Shown here piece after piece: positions 32,298 to 45,009 of a DNA stretch of 64,000 nucleotides. This DNA is from Cordylochernes scorpioides. Lineage: Eukaryota > Arthropoda > Arachnida > Pseudoscorpiones > Chernetidae. Position numbers and translations under genes: made by a program. The number at the start of each line of letters is the position of its first letter. The first letter of the stretch is position 1. Location of the stretch: positions 40,424,842 through 40,488,841 of the forward strand of contig CP092879.1 in NCBI GenBank assembly GCA_030710605.1, given 5' to 3'. The notes beneath the pieces are model-generated. The model was not told the DNA's origin, did not search any database, and worked only from the letters and a program-made list of their open reading frames with translations.

Positions 32298-32621
32298 AAA
32301 AAAAAAAAAAAAAAAACAGACAACTGGCGACATTAAATACTTTCCACTTTCTTAAGTTTTGTCAATGGGGGTGTATATAAAGTAAATTATTTTATATTTT
32401 TAACTGTATTTTAAAGAATATACGTATAAAATCTCACATATTGAGGGAGGTTAGGTTAATACAATAGGAATTGAGTAAAGTGCGTCAATCTTTGTATAGC
32501 GTCAATGCCAACGCTTCAACGACTCTCTCTCTCTTTTCAAGGAAGTAAAATATTACACAAGGAAGTATACAATTATAAGACAATAAACGCGCCATCTATA
32601 TATAGGAAATAAAACCATAGA

Positions 32622-33125
32622 ACCAATGTTTTATCACACATAAAATAAACTTCTACTGTCCTTACTGCGATGAGAAACAGTGAGAAAGCTTGGATTATTA
32701 GTGGTAAACCCTCCTAGCCGTTTCACCAAATTTATAATCTACCCGACCGAAACAAAAAAATAATAATTTAATGCTGTATTGTACAATTCTGCTTATATAT
32801 GCTACATTGAAGGATGGAATATTATAAATTGTATTCAAACAAACTATAGACATAAGCTTTTAGGACAGAAGAATTACATATAAATATTTGAATCGAGCAA
32901 TAATCTTACGCAAATAACAAAGACAATTCCAGTTTGAAATATATTAATTATAAAGCACAATAATACACTATATACATATAAAAGAAAATAAACTATATAG
33001 CATGAATATTTTATTATACACATAAAACAAACTTCTTCTGTCCCTAATACGATGATATTTTCATCGCAGTAAAGAGTAGAAGTTTGTTTCATGTGTAAAA
33101 GATGTCATTTTTATTCGTGCTTTAT
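32622..33125 (+). repeat. Penelope-linked family B, copy 4
   Basis: Full-length type: left end aaacttctactgtccttact, then ggtaaaccctcctagccgtt, attctgcttatatatgctac, attgaaggatggaa, and the right end cagtaaagagtagaagtttg. The left and right ends are inverted repeats of about 30-60 bases. ORFs within are spurious. Confidence 0.8.
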
Positions 33126-33820
33126 AGATATATATTGTTTATTAGTTCACAGAATTTATAAATATGAAACAAAAAACTTAGGAAATTTTAAGCATATTTT
33201 AGCTCGTTGCACATTAAACGTGTGTTTTGTTACAAATTTATAAAATGTATGAGGCTATAAGAAACATATAACTTCCTTGTAGAGAATGTAAATGTAAGCT
33301 CGAATCCAGTATTGCGTACGTTTTTCAACAGGAAAAAAAAAAGATGCTTCAACGGGGTTTGAATATTGCCAAAGTCAAACCCTAATTATAAATGTAAATA
33401 ATCAAATGGAGTTTTGACACCTTATAAATTACAAAAATCTGACACGATTATCATGGCCTGATGTGAAGATAAAAAAAAATTTTGTTGTGTATTTGTCGAC
33501 TCCAATTAGAGATAGATGAAAAAAACTTCGCTTGAACATTTCATTTCATACAAATACTTCTTTAAATATCTTTTTTAAAAAGTTGTTGAAGTAGCGATTC
33601 ATTTCCTAACCTAATTTTTATTGGTAGAGAAAAATGTTTCCGGTTGAAAATTAAATCAATCGTCTTTTTTATTGTATCAAGTTGGAAGGCGTGAAGAAAT
33701 TCCAAGATTTCAAAGAGAAGAAACGTTGCTATGTTCTTGTAATTAGAGAGGATTGCTGGAATGTCGCACCATTCTGTCCTTCTAATTAATTAAATTACAA
33801 AAAAAAGTTTCTTCCATTTT
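33126..33820. other. AT-rich stretch with a decayed SINE
   Basis: 33290-33470 has a B-box-like gctcgaatccagtattgcg, a following A-rich tract and atcatggcctgatgtg, consistent with a badly decayed copy of the tRNA-derived SINE. No gene. The duplicated segment starts at 33821. Confidence 0.5.
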
Positions 33821-35832
33821 AAACAGGAGAGGAGAATACCTTTCTATTACCTAACTAAATGACGCTTTTTTTATACTAGGTTCCTTTATATTGCTATATC
33901 ATGTTTGGATGTATAGGTATTGGCGGAGTATTGTAAACTGTCAATTTTGTCACGACCCAGGATCGAATCCCGCAATGGGGTCTTTTTTCTAACTAAAATT
34001 GTTTCAATGACTCTTATTCTTGTAGAATCATATCCCCACCAATGAGTGCATGTATCTAAAAGAACTCTGGCACAGGATCGAATCCTGAATCGGACACCTA
34101 TTTCTAAGGAAAATTGCTTCAATGGTCCTCGATTCTTGTAGTATTATATCCCCAAAGTGAGTACATGCTTCCAAAGGTGCTCTGGAAAATTTATAAAAGT
34201 TGAACTGCTTTCCACATATGTAGACATGTGGAGCACTTGCTCAATACAAGTAGTCGCTAACTATTTAACATGTTTATTATGGCCTGTACTAAGTGTTATT
34301 TATGTAAAGGGGGATATAAATTTCATATATCCAAGAAGTACACAAGTTTGCAATATATTAACAAGAAATATCCAAGAGGTAAACAAGTATGTAAGAAGCC
34401 GACAATAAATATCCACGAAGTAAACAAGTATGCAAGAAGCCGACAAGAAATATCCACGAAGTAATCCAAGAAGCTGACAATAACTCTCAAAGAAGTAAAC
34501 AAGTATGCAAAATGATTTTACAAGAAACAGCCTAGAAATATACAAGAAATATCAAAGAAGTAAACAAGTATAAAAAAGCAGACAAAAGGTATACAAGAAG
34601 AAAGCATACTAGAAAAGGAAAGACGCAGATACACAATAGATATACCAAATATTAGATCAAATTATATACAATAAATAGACATGAAATGAACAAGATGTCT
34701 ACAAGGGATATTCAAAATTTAACACAAAGTCTAACTAGCCCAGTACAATAGAATATACAATAGTTTACACTCTCACAAACTTGATATGTCTACATAAATA
34801 ACAGCGAAGATCTAAGGGTATCTTCCACCTTCTTCTGTCATAGGTGGGACATAGTCTGAAGTGTCAAGCTCCATGGTAGACGTTCTATGGTGAAGTATCT
34901 ACAGCAGCCCGAGCAGCTAGACGGAGCCAACATCCTAATCAATATTTCAGAAGGTTTAATATGAAGAGCCTCTAAATATTTACAAGTTCTGAAGGAGTTA
35001 TGAAGTGTATATATGCCACATGGGCAAACACTACTCTTATCTTTCTACCTCCGACGTATCAAGATTTTAAGTCCAACCAGATTTCCCTTGGCGCCCTGTC
35101 GATTTGTAAACATGGCAGCTACCCTATCTTTTATTTAATGTCTCATCTTGTTTAGTGCTCTCATCGTGGTTAGTAATGTCTCTTTTTGAATGCTATTTGG
35201 ATATGAGGAAAACTGCTTTTGTTGTGAAGAATTATTGCGTTCTTTTTTAATCATTAAATATTGTGAACTGATGACGGTGTAAATAGGTATGTTTTAAAGC
35301 AAATGGAATTTCATTATTAATGAATCTTTTCTTTTGTTAATATTGTTTAATTAGAAATGTTTCTCTTTTTCTAGTGAACTAATCACTCAAGAATATCTTG
35401 ACTTAAGGATCAATAAAGCTAGCAAAAACAATAGGAAAAAGGATTTATTTTAATAGAACATATTGTGTACTGGCTTTGAACTTTCTGAAGAGATTAGTAT
35501 TGCATAAAAACGGTGGATTTCGAAATCCAGTACGGATATATTGCCTTAGAAAAAAACTCTTTTTTTCCTTATGTTTTATCAATTGCTTATTCTTCCTTTT
35601 TATATGATTATAAATATTATATATTATATATAAATAAATAATTATCATATATTAGATCTGAATTGATTTATTTTTGAATTAATATATCTTGGGGTAAAAC
35701 GCCTCTCTTTATCATGGGTTTTCTTTGATTTAAACTGAATGACCTGGGCATGTGATCCACTCACGCTGTATAAGGCCAAAGTAAGAAACTATCTGATGAA
35801 AATTTCACTTTACTTCTTAAATATATATACAA

Positions 35833-36656
35833 CTAGCGGATGTGCCCGGCTTCGCCCGGGTTTTTACCAGAGTAAAGGTTTGTCTAACGAACATTTGTTA
35901 AAACAATTCTCTATAAACTTATTTAAAAAAGAAGATATATTTTGATAATTTGAAACTTGCAAATTTGAATCTCTCGATAAAGTGAACATTTTTTCCCGGT
36001 CCCTGTGTGCCGTGTCATCCTGAATTTTGTCTTTCCTAATTTTCTACATTACAAAATCATCGTTTTATCTAGTGAACATTTTTTTCCGGTCCCTTGAAAA
36101 ATACTCGATAAGTTGAATAAAAAATCAATATTAATTGGTTCCCTCGGTAATTGGAAGTTAAAGGAATAGTATCTTCGCCTTGGAATTGTATCATTATTCT
36201 TGTCTCAAATAAATTGCCGTGTCATCCTGAGATAATCTTACTTTTGATAAATAATATTTAAGATTTTATTATATATATTATATATTATATTATATATATA
36301 TTACACGTTATTTGTTTTCTTGGCGGACTGTTTTACATATGGTGTTATCTTGAAATTGCTTGTTTTGAATATTTTTTTAGATTGAGATTATTAGCTAGTA
36401 TGTAAAAAAATTAACTCTGTTGAAATTTAATTTTGTATTTATATATAAATAAAATTAACTCTGTTGATTTTTTTTTTGTATTTAATCGATAACAGCGAAG
36501 TTACGCATGTTAATGTTAGGGAAAATATTTTGATGTTAAGCAAAACCTACTCCATCTCGTTTTACATAAATGTTGAAAATTTGGTTGAAATTGATGCATT
36601 GTAACGAAAGTTTTTAGTGATGTACACTTATGAAATTTGCATTTTATTAATATAGA
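35833..36656 (-). mobile_element. Helitron, 824 bp, with empty site in the duplicate copy
   Basis: Minus strand: TCTATATTAATAAAATGC start, then a body with gaccgggaaaaaaatgttcac, and an end with hairpin cccgggcgaagccggg, acatccg and CTAG. Outside bases are A (35832) and T (36657). At 2012-2016 the other copy reads acaattt with nothing inserted, so the exact target A|T is visible with no duplication. No Rep/helicase coding. Confidence 0.95.
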
Positions 36657-37403
36657 TTTGAGCAAAAATACGAGAATCACGGGACGAGTGTCTTTTGATT
36701 CTCGTATTTTTGCTTACTTTATTGAATGGGATTCCAATACTTATAGATATATACAATTTATAATGGTTATATAATTATAATTAATTTATATATTTTATAT
36801 AATCTAAAATGCAAATATTTTTTTTTCAAAAACATTTATTTAATTTTTATCATTGACTATTCTTTTATTTTTGACCATAGATTTAGAATACTTTGAATTT
36901 TAATTTGTAAATATGTATAGTTAACCTACCTATTTTTTAAATCACGAATATATAATTCATTTTATAATTTCTATATTACTGTGAAAAATAATTTTATGTA
37001 TAATTTACTTCAAGTAATTCAAAATAAAAACTACTCGATGGGTAAATAATTATCTTTCCTATTTTCACGACTGCACCTTCAATTCTCTATCTTTTTCAAC
37101 AACAAAACAAAATATTCATAACATATATAGATATTAACTTTTATATAACCTTTTTTTTAACATTAAATGCCGAAAAATTCAATTGTATATTATGATAGCA
37201 AAAAAGGATGTTTTTTTGCCTATTATCCGTTTTAAAAATTAAGCCACTAAACCAAATTCTCATTTTTTTGTTTTCATACATTTTCTTCAACGCAAACTTC
37301 TATTGACATGCCTTTTTCCTTTTAAAAAATAAGCTTATATCATCTTTATATATACATTCTGGAGAGAGTTCCTAAAATATCTATTTATTATCTATTTACT
37401 TAG

Positions 37404-37712
37404 TGTGTAGAAATGTCGGGTAATAGTTTCACAAAACACTGATGCGAAATTCGGTAGAAGAATACGCAGTGATGATTATTTTTGGGCTGTTGCAAGGATT
37501 TAAATAAGATCACTAAATAGCAGAAAGGAGAGGGTAAAAGTCTCCTTCTAACTAACTTTATTTAATACATCTTAAGAGGACAGAGGAAAACACCCAACTG
37601 GTCGGTAGCAGACCAAGCCGTGTTCTGGTCCTTTGTTGGCGGCTGGCGCCGCCGAAGCTTGTTTGTTTACAGTCGTCACCTGAGCCGTCTGGACGGCGTT
37701 CATTATTCCACA
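37404..37712 (-). repeat. BEL/Pao 3' LTR
   Basis: 309 bp, tgtgtagaaatg...attccaca. Next to it inside, minus-strand ggtgggagta follows an A-rich tract and probably serves as the polypurine tract. Confidence 0.95.
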
Positions 37713-38498
37713 TACTCCCACCTGTTTTTCTCTAGGCACACAGAAAAACAATAATAATCGTACAATTGGTTGGTTGTACAAACGGTTCTTCCCGACCTAG
37801 TCTGTATTTTTGCAGTTTTCTTTCTTTCCGCACAGATTTCTTCTTCATTCAGGTCTTTATACCTGGAAGGCCAATATTCTTCGGTGAGTTTTAACCAGGA
37901 AGGGCCCTCCCACCATCTAGACTGTATCAGTCGGGAAAGACTGCATCCTCTGGAGGGTAAATCAGCTGGATTGCACTCGTTAGGAACATATCTCCAATCT
38001 CCAGGATCACTAAGTCTGCATATCTCTTTCACGCGATTCCCGACAAAGGTACCCAACTGGTTATCGCGCTTTATCCAAGCTTTTTGCAATAGAATTTTAG
38101 GCTTTATTAATATTGGGTTCAGAAATCCAATAGGGTCATATATCTGAGCTAAGCAGGATAGGATACTCCTTTTGGTTATCTTGGGGGGTATGGCTACAGA
38201 AATTTCACATGACAAGCAATCTTCCCTTTTATCCCAACATATACCAAGCACTTTAGATATCTCTGCTTTCAAAGGGGTAAGTATCGGAGGCCACGTCCAG
38301 GCTATGCTCCCAACGGCTTAGCTCCATCCGAACATTACCCATGATGGACGTTGCGGTCAATTTGAGATCTGGTAACTCTTCAAAATAGTTCACGCTTGTG
38401 ACTAAATTGTCCACATAAAAGGATTTCTGCAACCTTTGAGCTAACGGTTCATGTTCAGGTCGAACATTAGACAGGTGGTATTCGATTACTGCCCCCAA
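37703..38498 (-). pseudogene. BEL/Pao pol: RT end, deleted RNase H/integrase, tail
   Basis: Two frames, 38253-38498 (with YVDN, residues 28-31) and 37703-38272 (SILSCLAQIYDPIGF, WRYVPNECNPADLPSRG, WWEGPSWL, then EEEICAERKKT and TRSGR). They are joined in one frame in the first copy; here an extra G near 38276 breaks it. The stretch between KAWIKRDNQLG and WRYVP is far shorter than an RNase H domain, and between KDLNEEEICAERK and TRSGR no integrase remains. Confidence 0.9.
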
Positions 38499-39844
38499 AA
38501 TGAAAGGACTACAGTTAACACCGAAAACGACACGTCTATGTCAGAATACTTCTGTCTTTTCTCCATTTTGGGAATACCACAGAAAACGCAGGTAATCTCT
38601 GTTCCTTTCATTCACCTCAATCTGAAGAAACGCTTTCTTAATGTCTGCCACGACACCAAACTTGCCATTTCTAAACCTTAGCATAAGGTTGGGAATCATC
38701 TCTATGAGGTTAGGTCCTTTTTTAAGACAGTCATTTAAAGATGGGGGGATCTATAATCCTTGCTAGAAGCATCAAAGACAAGCCTGATAGGCGTAGTCCC
38801 ACTGGAGAGTTTCACCACCGGACGAGGAGGCAGGTAGAAGGCCTCAGCGTCGTGTTGTTCAGCTGGGACTTTCTCAATTATCCCATCATCCAAACAGCTC
38901 GGAAAATATCATCATAGTCCTCATAAAGATTCAAAGAGATTAATTTCTTTGTCGTATGTTCTAATCTCTTCATAGCAATCTCCCTGTTGTCCGCGATTTT
39001 AGCTTTCTCTACAGTCCACGGGAGGGAAACAACATATCTTCCAGAAACAGAATGTTGGACTGTTTTTAGAAAATGTCGACGCGCCAATGCGTCTCTCTGA
39101 TATTTCTGTTTAACCTCAATAGGATCCATAATGCCAAGAACATCGAGATTCCACAGATTGGTTATACTGCTCTCAAAATTGTCCTCGTTGTAACATGACG
39201 AGCGAGTGAAACGTCACTACCTGGCTGACATTCTCCCATTAAAGTCCATACAAAACGCGTCTGAGACGCAGTCAAGCCATTGGAAAACACACAAGATTTC
39301 ATCATGAAAATAGATCCCAATACATCGCATCCTAGAAGTATTTCAATTTCCATGTCATCCTTTCCAATATCAGGAACTTAGATTCTGCGGGCTTTGAGTT
39401 CTTTCAACCATGGCCCGAGGCTCAATCTTGGTAGGTTACCACAGATTTTTTGTTGGTCAAGAAGCTTCGCTACCATCTTAAAATACCCCGATGCATGACT
39501 CAAATTGACTCTGTATTCTTGGTGGACACTTTCACTAGTATGACCTCCAAACACCACATGTTTAAGTGATTCCTGGCCAATGGGAGATAGTCCGAGATCC
39601 TGGGCAGTTTAGAGAAAATATAGGATCGTTGGGAACCTGTGTCAAGGAGCGCACGCACTACTTTCGCCGAAGTCGCACCTTCGACCTTAATCTTCAGAGT
39701 CTGTAGCAAAATCAGAGACGAAGCGCTAAGACCGGAGAATGAAACTCCGTTTTCAACTGTAGGAGAAACGTCACAGTCTTCCACCTGTTCCTTGTCTTCA
39801 TCCTGACTTTCATCCAGGAGCATTAAGAGGGCATAAAATATCAA
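38499..39844 (-). pseudogene. BEL/Pao pol: protease and RT N-terminal part
   Basis: Protease: VRALLDTGSQRSYI (39500-39844) with the DTG-type active site. Next, IEILLGCDVLGSIF and SNGLTASQTRFVWTLMGE (39162-39353). RT start: HFLKTVQHSVSGRYVVSLPW (38878-39129). RT core blocks with RPVVKLSSGTTPIRLVFDAS lie at 38700-38880. Frames are interrupted repeatedly by stops and indels, so no intact enzyme can be made. Confidence 0.9.
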
Positions 39845-41045
39845 GGTGCTTCTTCTTACATCGAATACATTCAGTTATGCGCCTTCTACAATTAGAAGAG
39901 ATATGACCTGGTTGGAGGCAGGAGAAACAACATTTACGGTTTTTAATACGCTCTCTTCTTTCTTTAATGCTCATTCTGCGCGCAGCAAGACATTCTGTGT
40001 TTTTATGATCTTTATTACAAAAGATGCAATTCTGGGCACGTCCAGCGAAGAGTCCAGAGGCCGTAGGTATCTTAGCAGGATGTGATTGTCTGCCCACGTT
40101 TCTATCTTGTTTCAGAGATCTAAGTCCAAACTTGGATCCAGCAAAGGCTCTGTCTTGTTCTGCTGCAGCTTCCTTTTGGAGAAACTCCATAATTAGGTCA
40201 ACTCTGGTTTGAGTCGAATCATTAGCATCAATCTTGACATCATGGAGGGGGCTTCTTTGCCAAGCCTTCATGAGTTCCTCTGAGAGACATGCCTCAATCA
40301 TTGGAAATATAAATACAGACATCTGTCTGGCCTCAATCTTTAAGGATTCCAATGCTCTCAAATGAGTCACCAACTCATCATAAAATGAAGTCACCTTCAA
40401 CTGTTGTTTGGAGGAGCAATCGATCATAAGGCGGATAAGGTCCCTGACATAGACTTGTTGCAACAATTCAGGCCTTCCAAATCTTTCTGTCAAAGTTTCT
40501 ATAACTTTGGGGTAATTCTCGGCAGTCAGGGGGGTAACTATCAACCAGTTTACTAGCTCTGGTTCCCGGCAACATAGATTGCACAAGATATTGAAACTTG
40601 TCGCTGTCTTCTAAAGTGGGATCGACATGTATCTTTGTTGAACTGTGCCCACCATCCCAACCAATCTTTTATTTCTCCTGTAAACTTCTTTAATTCTATC
40701 TTGGGTAGTTTTACAGTTCTATGGTGTGAGCTAGAAGCGAAGCTCACTTCACTGGTCGTGGGACTGGATGCAGTGATCCTGGGTTCAACAAGAGCGAGAC
40801 ATTTTTTTATATATCCTCTTATATCTCTGGGTATATTGCAAGGCTTCCTCATCGTCTTGCTCTAGTTCCTCTTCGCTAACGTCTGAAGTTAGCTTGAAGT
40901 CTCTTATCTTGCTTTGGATCACAAGAAGCTCACTGTGAGTTTCTTCAGGTATCGGTGGAGTACCTGACAGAAACTCTTCTATCATCTTCAAGCTGCGAGT
41001 TAGTCGCTTTCTAAGTAAATTTCTATGTCTTTTTAAAATTTCCAT
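39810..41045 (-). pseudogene. BEL/Pao gag, two frame breaks
   Basis: Three overlapping frames. 40785-41045 starts MEILKRHRNLLRKRLTRSL, a basic helical N-terminus. 40553-40852 contains LPKIELKKFTGEIKDWLGWW, the block that defines Pao-type gag. 39810-40586 has the C-terminal part with three zinc knuckles: CIFCNKDHKNTEC, CCFSCLQPGHISSNC and CIRCKKKHLDILC. Gag would form particles and package RNA. The breaks lie near 40830 and near 40570-40650. Confidence 0.93.
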
Positions 41046-41152
41046 TTTTCAAAAAACACTATAAACAGAGGGTAAAACAAAAGGTACTTATCTTGAGTCT
41101 TGAACTTGTACTCCGCCGTTAATCCACTTTTTCTTGCCTTGTCAGAAGCCCA

Positions 41153-41169
41153 CCCGCCCGGGGACGCCA
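41153..41169 (-). other. BEL/Pao primer-binding site
   Basis: Minus strand tggcgtccccgggcggg lies three bases inside the 5' LTR and begins with TGG, as required to pair with a tRNA CCA end. I cannot name the tRNA with confidence. Confidence 0.6.
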
Positions 41170-41172
41170 CTT

Positions 41173-41481
41173 TGTGTAGAAATGTCGGGTAATAGTTTCA
41201 CAAAACACTGATGCGAAATTCGGTAGAAGAATTCGCAGTGATGATTCTTTGTGGGCTGTTGCAAGGATTTAAATAAGATCACTGAATAGCAGAAAGGAGA
41301 GGGTAAAAGTCTCCTTCTAACTAACTTTATTTAATACATCTTAAGAGGATAGAGGAAAACACCCAACTGGTCGGTAGCAGACCAAGCCGTGTTCTGGTCC
41401 TTTGTTGGCGGCTAGCGCCGCCGAGGCTTGTTTGTTTACAATCGTCACCTGAGCCGTCTGGACGGCGTCCATTATTCCACA
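41173..41481 (-). repeat. BEL/Pao 5' LTR
   Basis: 309 bp. Differs from the 3' LTR at several sites (for example gattctttgtgg against gattatttttgg, ggctagcgccgccgaggc against ggctggcgccgccgaagc), a few percent divergence, so the insertion is older than the Ty3-type one. Confidence 0.95.
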
Positions 41482-42474
41482 CTCAGCTTACAAAATTTGA
41501 GATTCTATTTTATAGCTTGAAAGTATATCCAAGTAGGAAAAATGAAAATATTACCCCATTTAGTAAACTCAAAATTCTATATGTGAAATTGGATAACTCC
41601 CAAATTTTTATTTTTAGTGTCCACATTTAGAAAGTTTCTACCGATTTATTTTTTTTCTTCTGATATTTTATTGTCTTTTGGCCTTCCCGCCATTTTTATA
41701 TCGTTTGCTTTTAATAGAAATTAAAAAGACAAACCTATTTTAAATATTAGTAAAATATATTTTATTTAGATTATGTGAATAGAATTTTATTTTATAATAT
41801 TTTATATAAATTTTATTATTGTTAAAGAGAGAAAATAGAGCAAAAACATACTTCTCTCTCTCTAATTAGCTTTATTTTATATTTGGAAAATTATTATCAT
41901 GGTTCTGTCTTTGCTCTTCTCTTTAAAACTTTCTCTTCGCTTATTCCTTTTTTTTTTCACCCAGCCTATGACGCGTAACTGCCGATGCTTTGCTGGTGTA
42001 ACTTTTTTTTCAAATATAATCTAACTAATTATTTATTACAAAAAAATAAAAAAAAACCTCATACATTTAAATTAAATTTAAAAAAATATATTGATATTAA
42101 ATTTTTCATAACTATACTATATATATATATATGTCGTGATCGAATGGAAGGGTGCAACCGCTATGCTTACAATCTCCTAAAATTAGTTCTAGCCAAGTGA
42201 GCAGCGCACCCGCGACGTGCCGTAGCATTCGCCCGCGATGTCTGCCACGTTTATTTTTGTACAATTTTTATAGATGAATGAATTTGCATATTTACATTTA
42301 AACACAAGTTGAGTTTCTTTCCGGGCTAATTGGCCATTTCAGGCATGGTCGTCTAGCCCCAAAATTAAACACATTTAAACACATGCGTAACATATTTACA
42401 GCTAAACATACTTATTTGGCGGAAAGAAATTATACATCTTGGATATTATGCAAATTATGAACTATATATATAGA
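41482..42474. other. AT-rich stretch with a possible solo LTR
   Basis: 41880-41990 shares text with the centre of the MITE at 17011-17206 (gttctgtctttgctctt). 42130-42440 is GC-richer, starts tgtcgtgatcg after an (AT)n tract and includes gcgcacccgcgacgtgcc; it could be a solo LTR ending near 42435, but no target duplication is evident. No coding sequence. Confidence 0.4.
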
Positions 42475-42823
42475 GAGACAAAGGTCGCCTCTCCCGTCAA
42501 AATAGACGTCAAAACCTGACGCCATCTATTGACCGTCGCCGCAAACTAGCGGCCTCGGGTCGGTGACAAAGCCACAACACCAGCTTTGGCAAACTGAAAA
42601 GCGTCCACCTAGAGACCATGGTTTCGGGCTAATGGCCCTCGTCAGCCTAGGGCGGACTTTATTCCATGATAACCACATGGGATCTAATGGAATCTTGACA
42701 ATCTGCCAAAGAGGTGTTTAGCTGGCATTTTCACCGACCCGAGGCCGCTAGTTTGCGGCGGTAGTCAATAGATGGCGTCAGGTTTTGACGTCTATTTTAA
42801 TGGGAGGGGCGACCTTTGTCTTT
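42475..42823. mobile_element. Foldback MITE, about 93-bp arms
   Basis: Left arm 42475-42568 and right arm 42732-42823 are inverted copies (gacaaaggtcgcctctcccg ... gcggcctcgggtcggtga). The loop region contains a second, shorter inverted pair (gccacaacaccagctttggc and related text) that resembles 23370-23510. No coding capacity. Confidence 0.9.
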
Positions 42824-44540
42824 TTAGATCATTATCCTTCCGGCAAAATTTCCATATATATATAAAGTGATAAAATAAAAAAGTAAACTATATACAGTTA
42901 TTTAAAGTCCAGGAGACAACGACAAAGAGTTCTCCTACAGACAGTAAGTCACGTTCTCCCCTCATCTCAAAGTTCAGAAAGAACCTGTGTATGATGACTC
43001 CTGCTGTTGTCCTCTAGTCCTTGGCCGAAGAACCAGCCCTCTGAAAGAAAAAGAGAGAGATTGATATTGAAACCGCTTTATTACATCGTTCATATAAGAT
43101 TATATATGGTTAAATATACAGAATAAATATATGAGAGAGAGAGAGAGACAATTTTTATTTCAAAAATCTATTTTCACGAAATTAATGGTAAAATGTCATT
43201 TAGAAAATTTAAAAAACTGTATTGGGTGGTAGATGAGTTGAGTAAAGGGACTAGTGATTCAAACCAATTTGTTTCTGATATAAATTTTCTATATTGCTAA
43301 TTGCACACACAGATCCTTCATTTTTGTATTTACAATTTTGAAAAATATATATTTTATACATATCGTACATATTTATAAACCAAGTAAAATGTATTTCATT
43401 ATATAAACAATAATATAAAAATAAATGACACATTTTTATAGAAAAATAATATATAGAATATTTAATTAAAATATATTCCAATTAATTGTGTCACACTTTT
43501 TAAAAATATATATTTTCAGAATATTTCAATTTATATATACAGTATAACTTGAATAATTCGAATGTCTTTAATTCTAATATTTATATTGGTCCCTAGAATT
43601 TCCGTCTTTAATTCGAATTTTTGTATAATTAGAAAAATTTTGCTCCCCTGGGCTTGTCGTTATCCAAGTTTGACTGTATACTATTTAATATGATAAAATA
43701 GAATAAATTAAATCATAATATATTTTGATATTATTTATACACCACCAAAAATATAAAAGAAATTTCCTGTTTATTTTTGATTATCCTGAGGATTATGCTA
43801 TGTTAATGCAGTCGTGGTGAATCTTGAAAATAAAAATAGTTAAAATAATAAAGATAAGAAATAGCTTTAATTGAGCTTATGGAATATAGAAACCATAATT
43901 TGAGAAAGGTATGCCTGACTTAAGACGTAAGAATAAAAAAATGAAAACTTATTTACATAATGTACAAAAGGTATGAGCCGGCCATCGGGAAACAACAACG
44001 AGTTTTTATAGGGAAGGCTTGACCTCTGGCGGTCGATTTGACAGAGTATTTGAATCTATGAAATATAATTTTAAATAAAATAATATTTTAATATAACATA
44101 TATAAATATATATTCCTAGATAAAGATTGGCGTAATGGTTCTCGAAATATTAGATTTGAAAAATAAAAATAATTATTTTAATATTAATAAAATATATATA
44201 TATGTTATAGATTAGAAATTTTTTGTGTGTTTGATTGTTGAAAAGAGGTGCAGTCGTGGAAAAATAAAAATAATTATTTACCTTTCAAGCAGATTTTTAT
44301 TTTGAATCTCTTGAAGTAAAAATACACATATAAAATTATTTATATCACAGGAATATAGAATTTATATAATGAATTCTATAATCGTGAATAAAAGATAGGT
44401 AGGGTTAAATATACATATTTACAACAATAATAATTAAAAGTGATATTTTTTTGAATATATGGTCAAAAATGCAGAACAGTCAATGAATGAAAAAATAAAA
44501 TATATGTTTTTAAAAAAAATAAAATATTTGTATTTTAGAT

Positions 44541-44571
<31 letters not shown>

Positions 44572-45000
44572 ATTCCTTCTATTTATTATGTTTCTCTTAC
44601 TATCATTATATTGTATTTATATATATGTACTAAAAGTAGCACACCTTCTTTTGAAAATGCATTAAACAATTCATTTGGTTCAACTTCCCCAGTACCTGTT
44701 CTAAAATAACTTTATTAAGTACCACTCAAATAGAGCAACCTAACTTATGTTATTCAAATGAGAAATATGAATAGGTTTTTCACAGAAAACAGCGTATAAT
44801 GCGGGATTCGATCCCGGTTCATGGCTGTCAGGAATCGAGAGTTATCCTCAGTACAAAACATAGGCACGTGGTTAAAAGGTATATTATAGAAATTTATATC
44901 AAAATGTAAGGCGAAGCAAAGGCTCTCATAAATTGGAAGGAATTATTTGATTAGAATGAGGTCGTGGGCGAATTAATCAGCGATTTTCCTGATAACTTGG
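42824..45000. other. AT-rich stretch with a pogo-like MITE and a SINE head
   Basis: 43542-43678 has inverted ends cagtataacttgaataattcg and ccaagtttgactg next to TA, a pogo/Tigger-like MITE. 43132-43150 is (GA)n. 44790-44850 (minus) is a SINE head with a B-box-like gcgggattcgatcccggtt. The remainder is very AT-rich and no gene was found. Confidence 0.55.
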
Positions 45001-45009
45001 TGATTAGGT

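Larger units (their letters stand above)
30982..32374. mobile_element. MITE family A, copy 4, split by a later insertion
   Basis: The left part (to about 31128) has aacttaaggaagttgtacc, agcatgtatatcgagattc and gataaccaagtgg. The right part (from about 32318) has cagacaactggcgacattaa and ttcttaagttttgtcaatgg. In intact copies these two parts are adjacent, so everything between was inserted afterwards. Confidence 0.85.
33821..38898. repeat. Second copy of the duplicated segment
   Basis: Matches 1-4280. Differences are scattered single bases, homopolymer lengths, the Helitron at 35833-36656, the shortened palindrome at 36659-36713, and one extra G near 38276 that breaks the BEL frame. Contains the second copies of the SINE pieces (33886-34300) and the minisatellite (34310-34625). 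Confidence 0.95.
37404..41481 (-). mobile_element. BEL/Pao LTR retrotransposon, internally deleted
   Basis: 4078 bp between and including two 309-bp LTRs; cttag/ctcag flank it (5-bp target duplication, one change). Minus-strand gag, protease, RT and a short pol tail are present, while most of RNase H and all of integrase are missing. Intact BEL/Pao elements are about 6-7 kb. It is non-autonomous for integration. Since the first copy shares the deletions, they predate the duplication. Confidence 0.95.

Noticed and set aside
42130-42440. Solo LTR
   Set aside because: The start looks LTR-like, but neither a clear end nor a target duplication was found; kept only as a remark.
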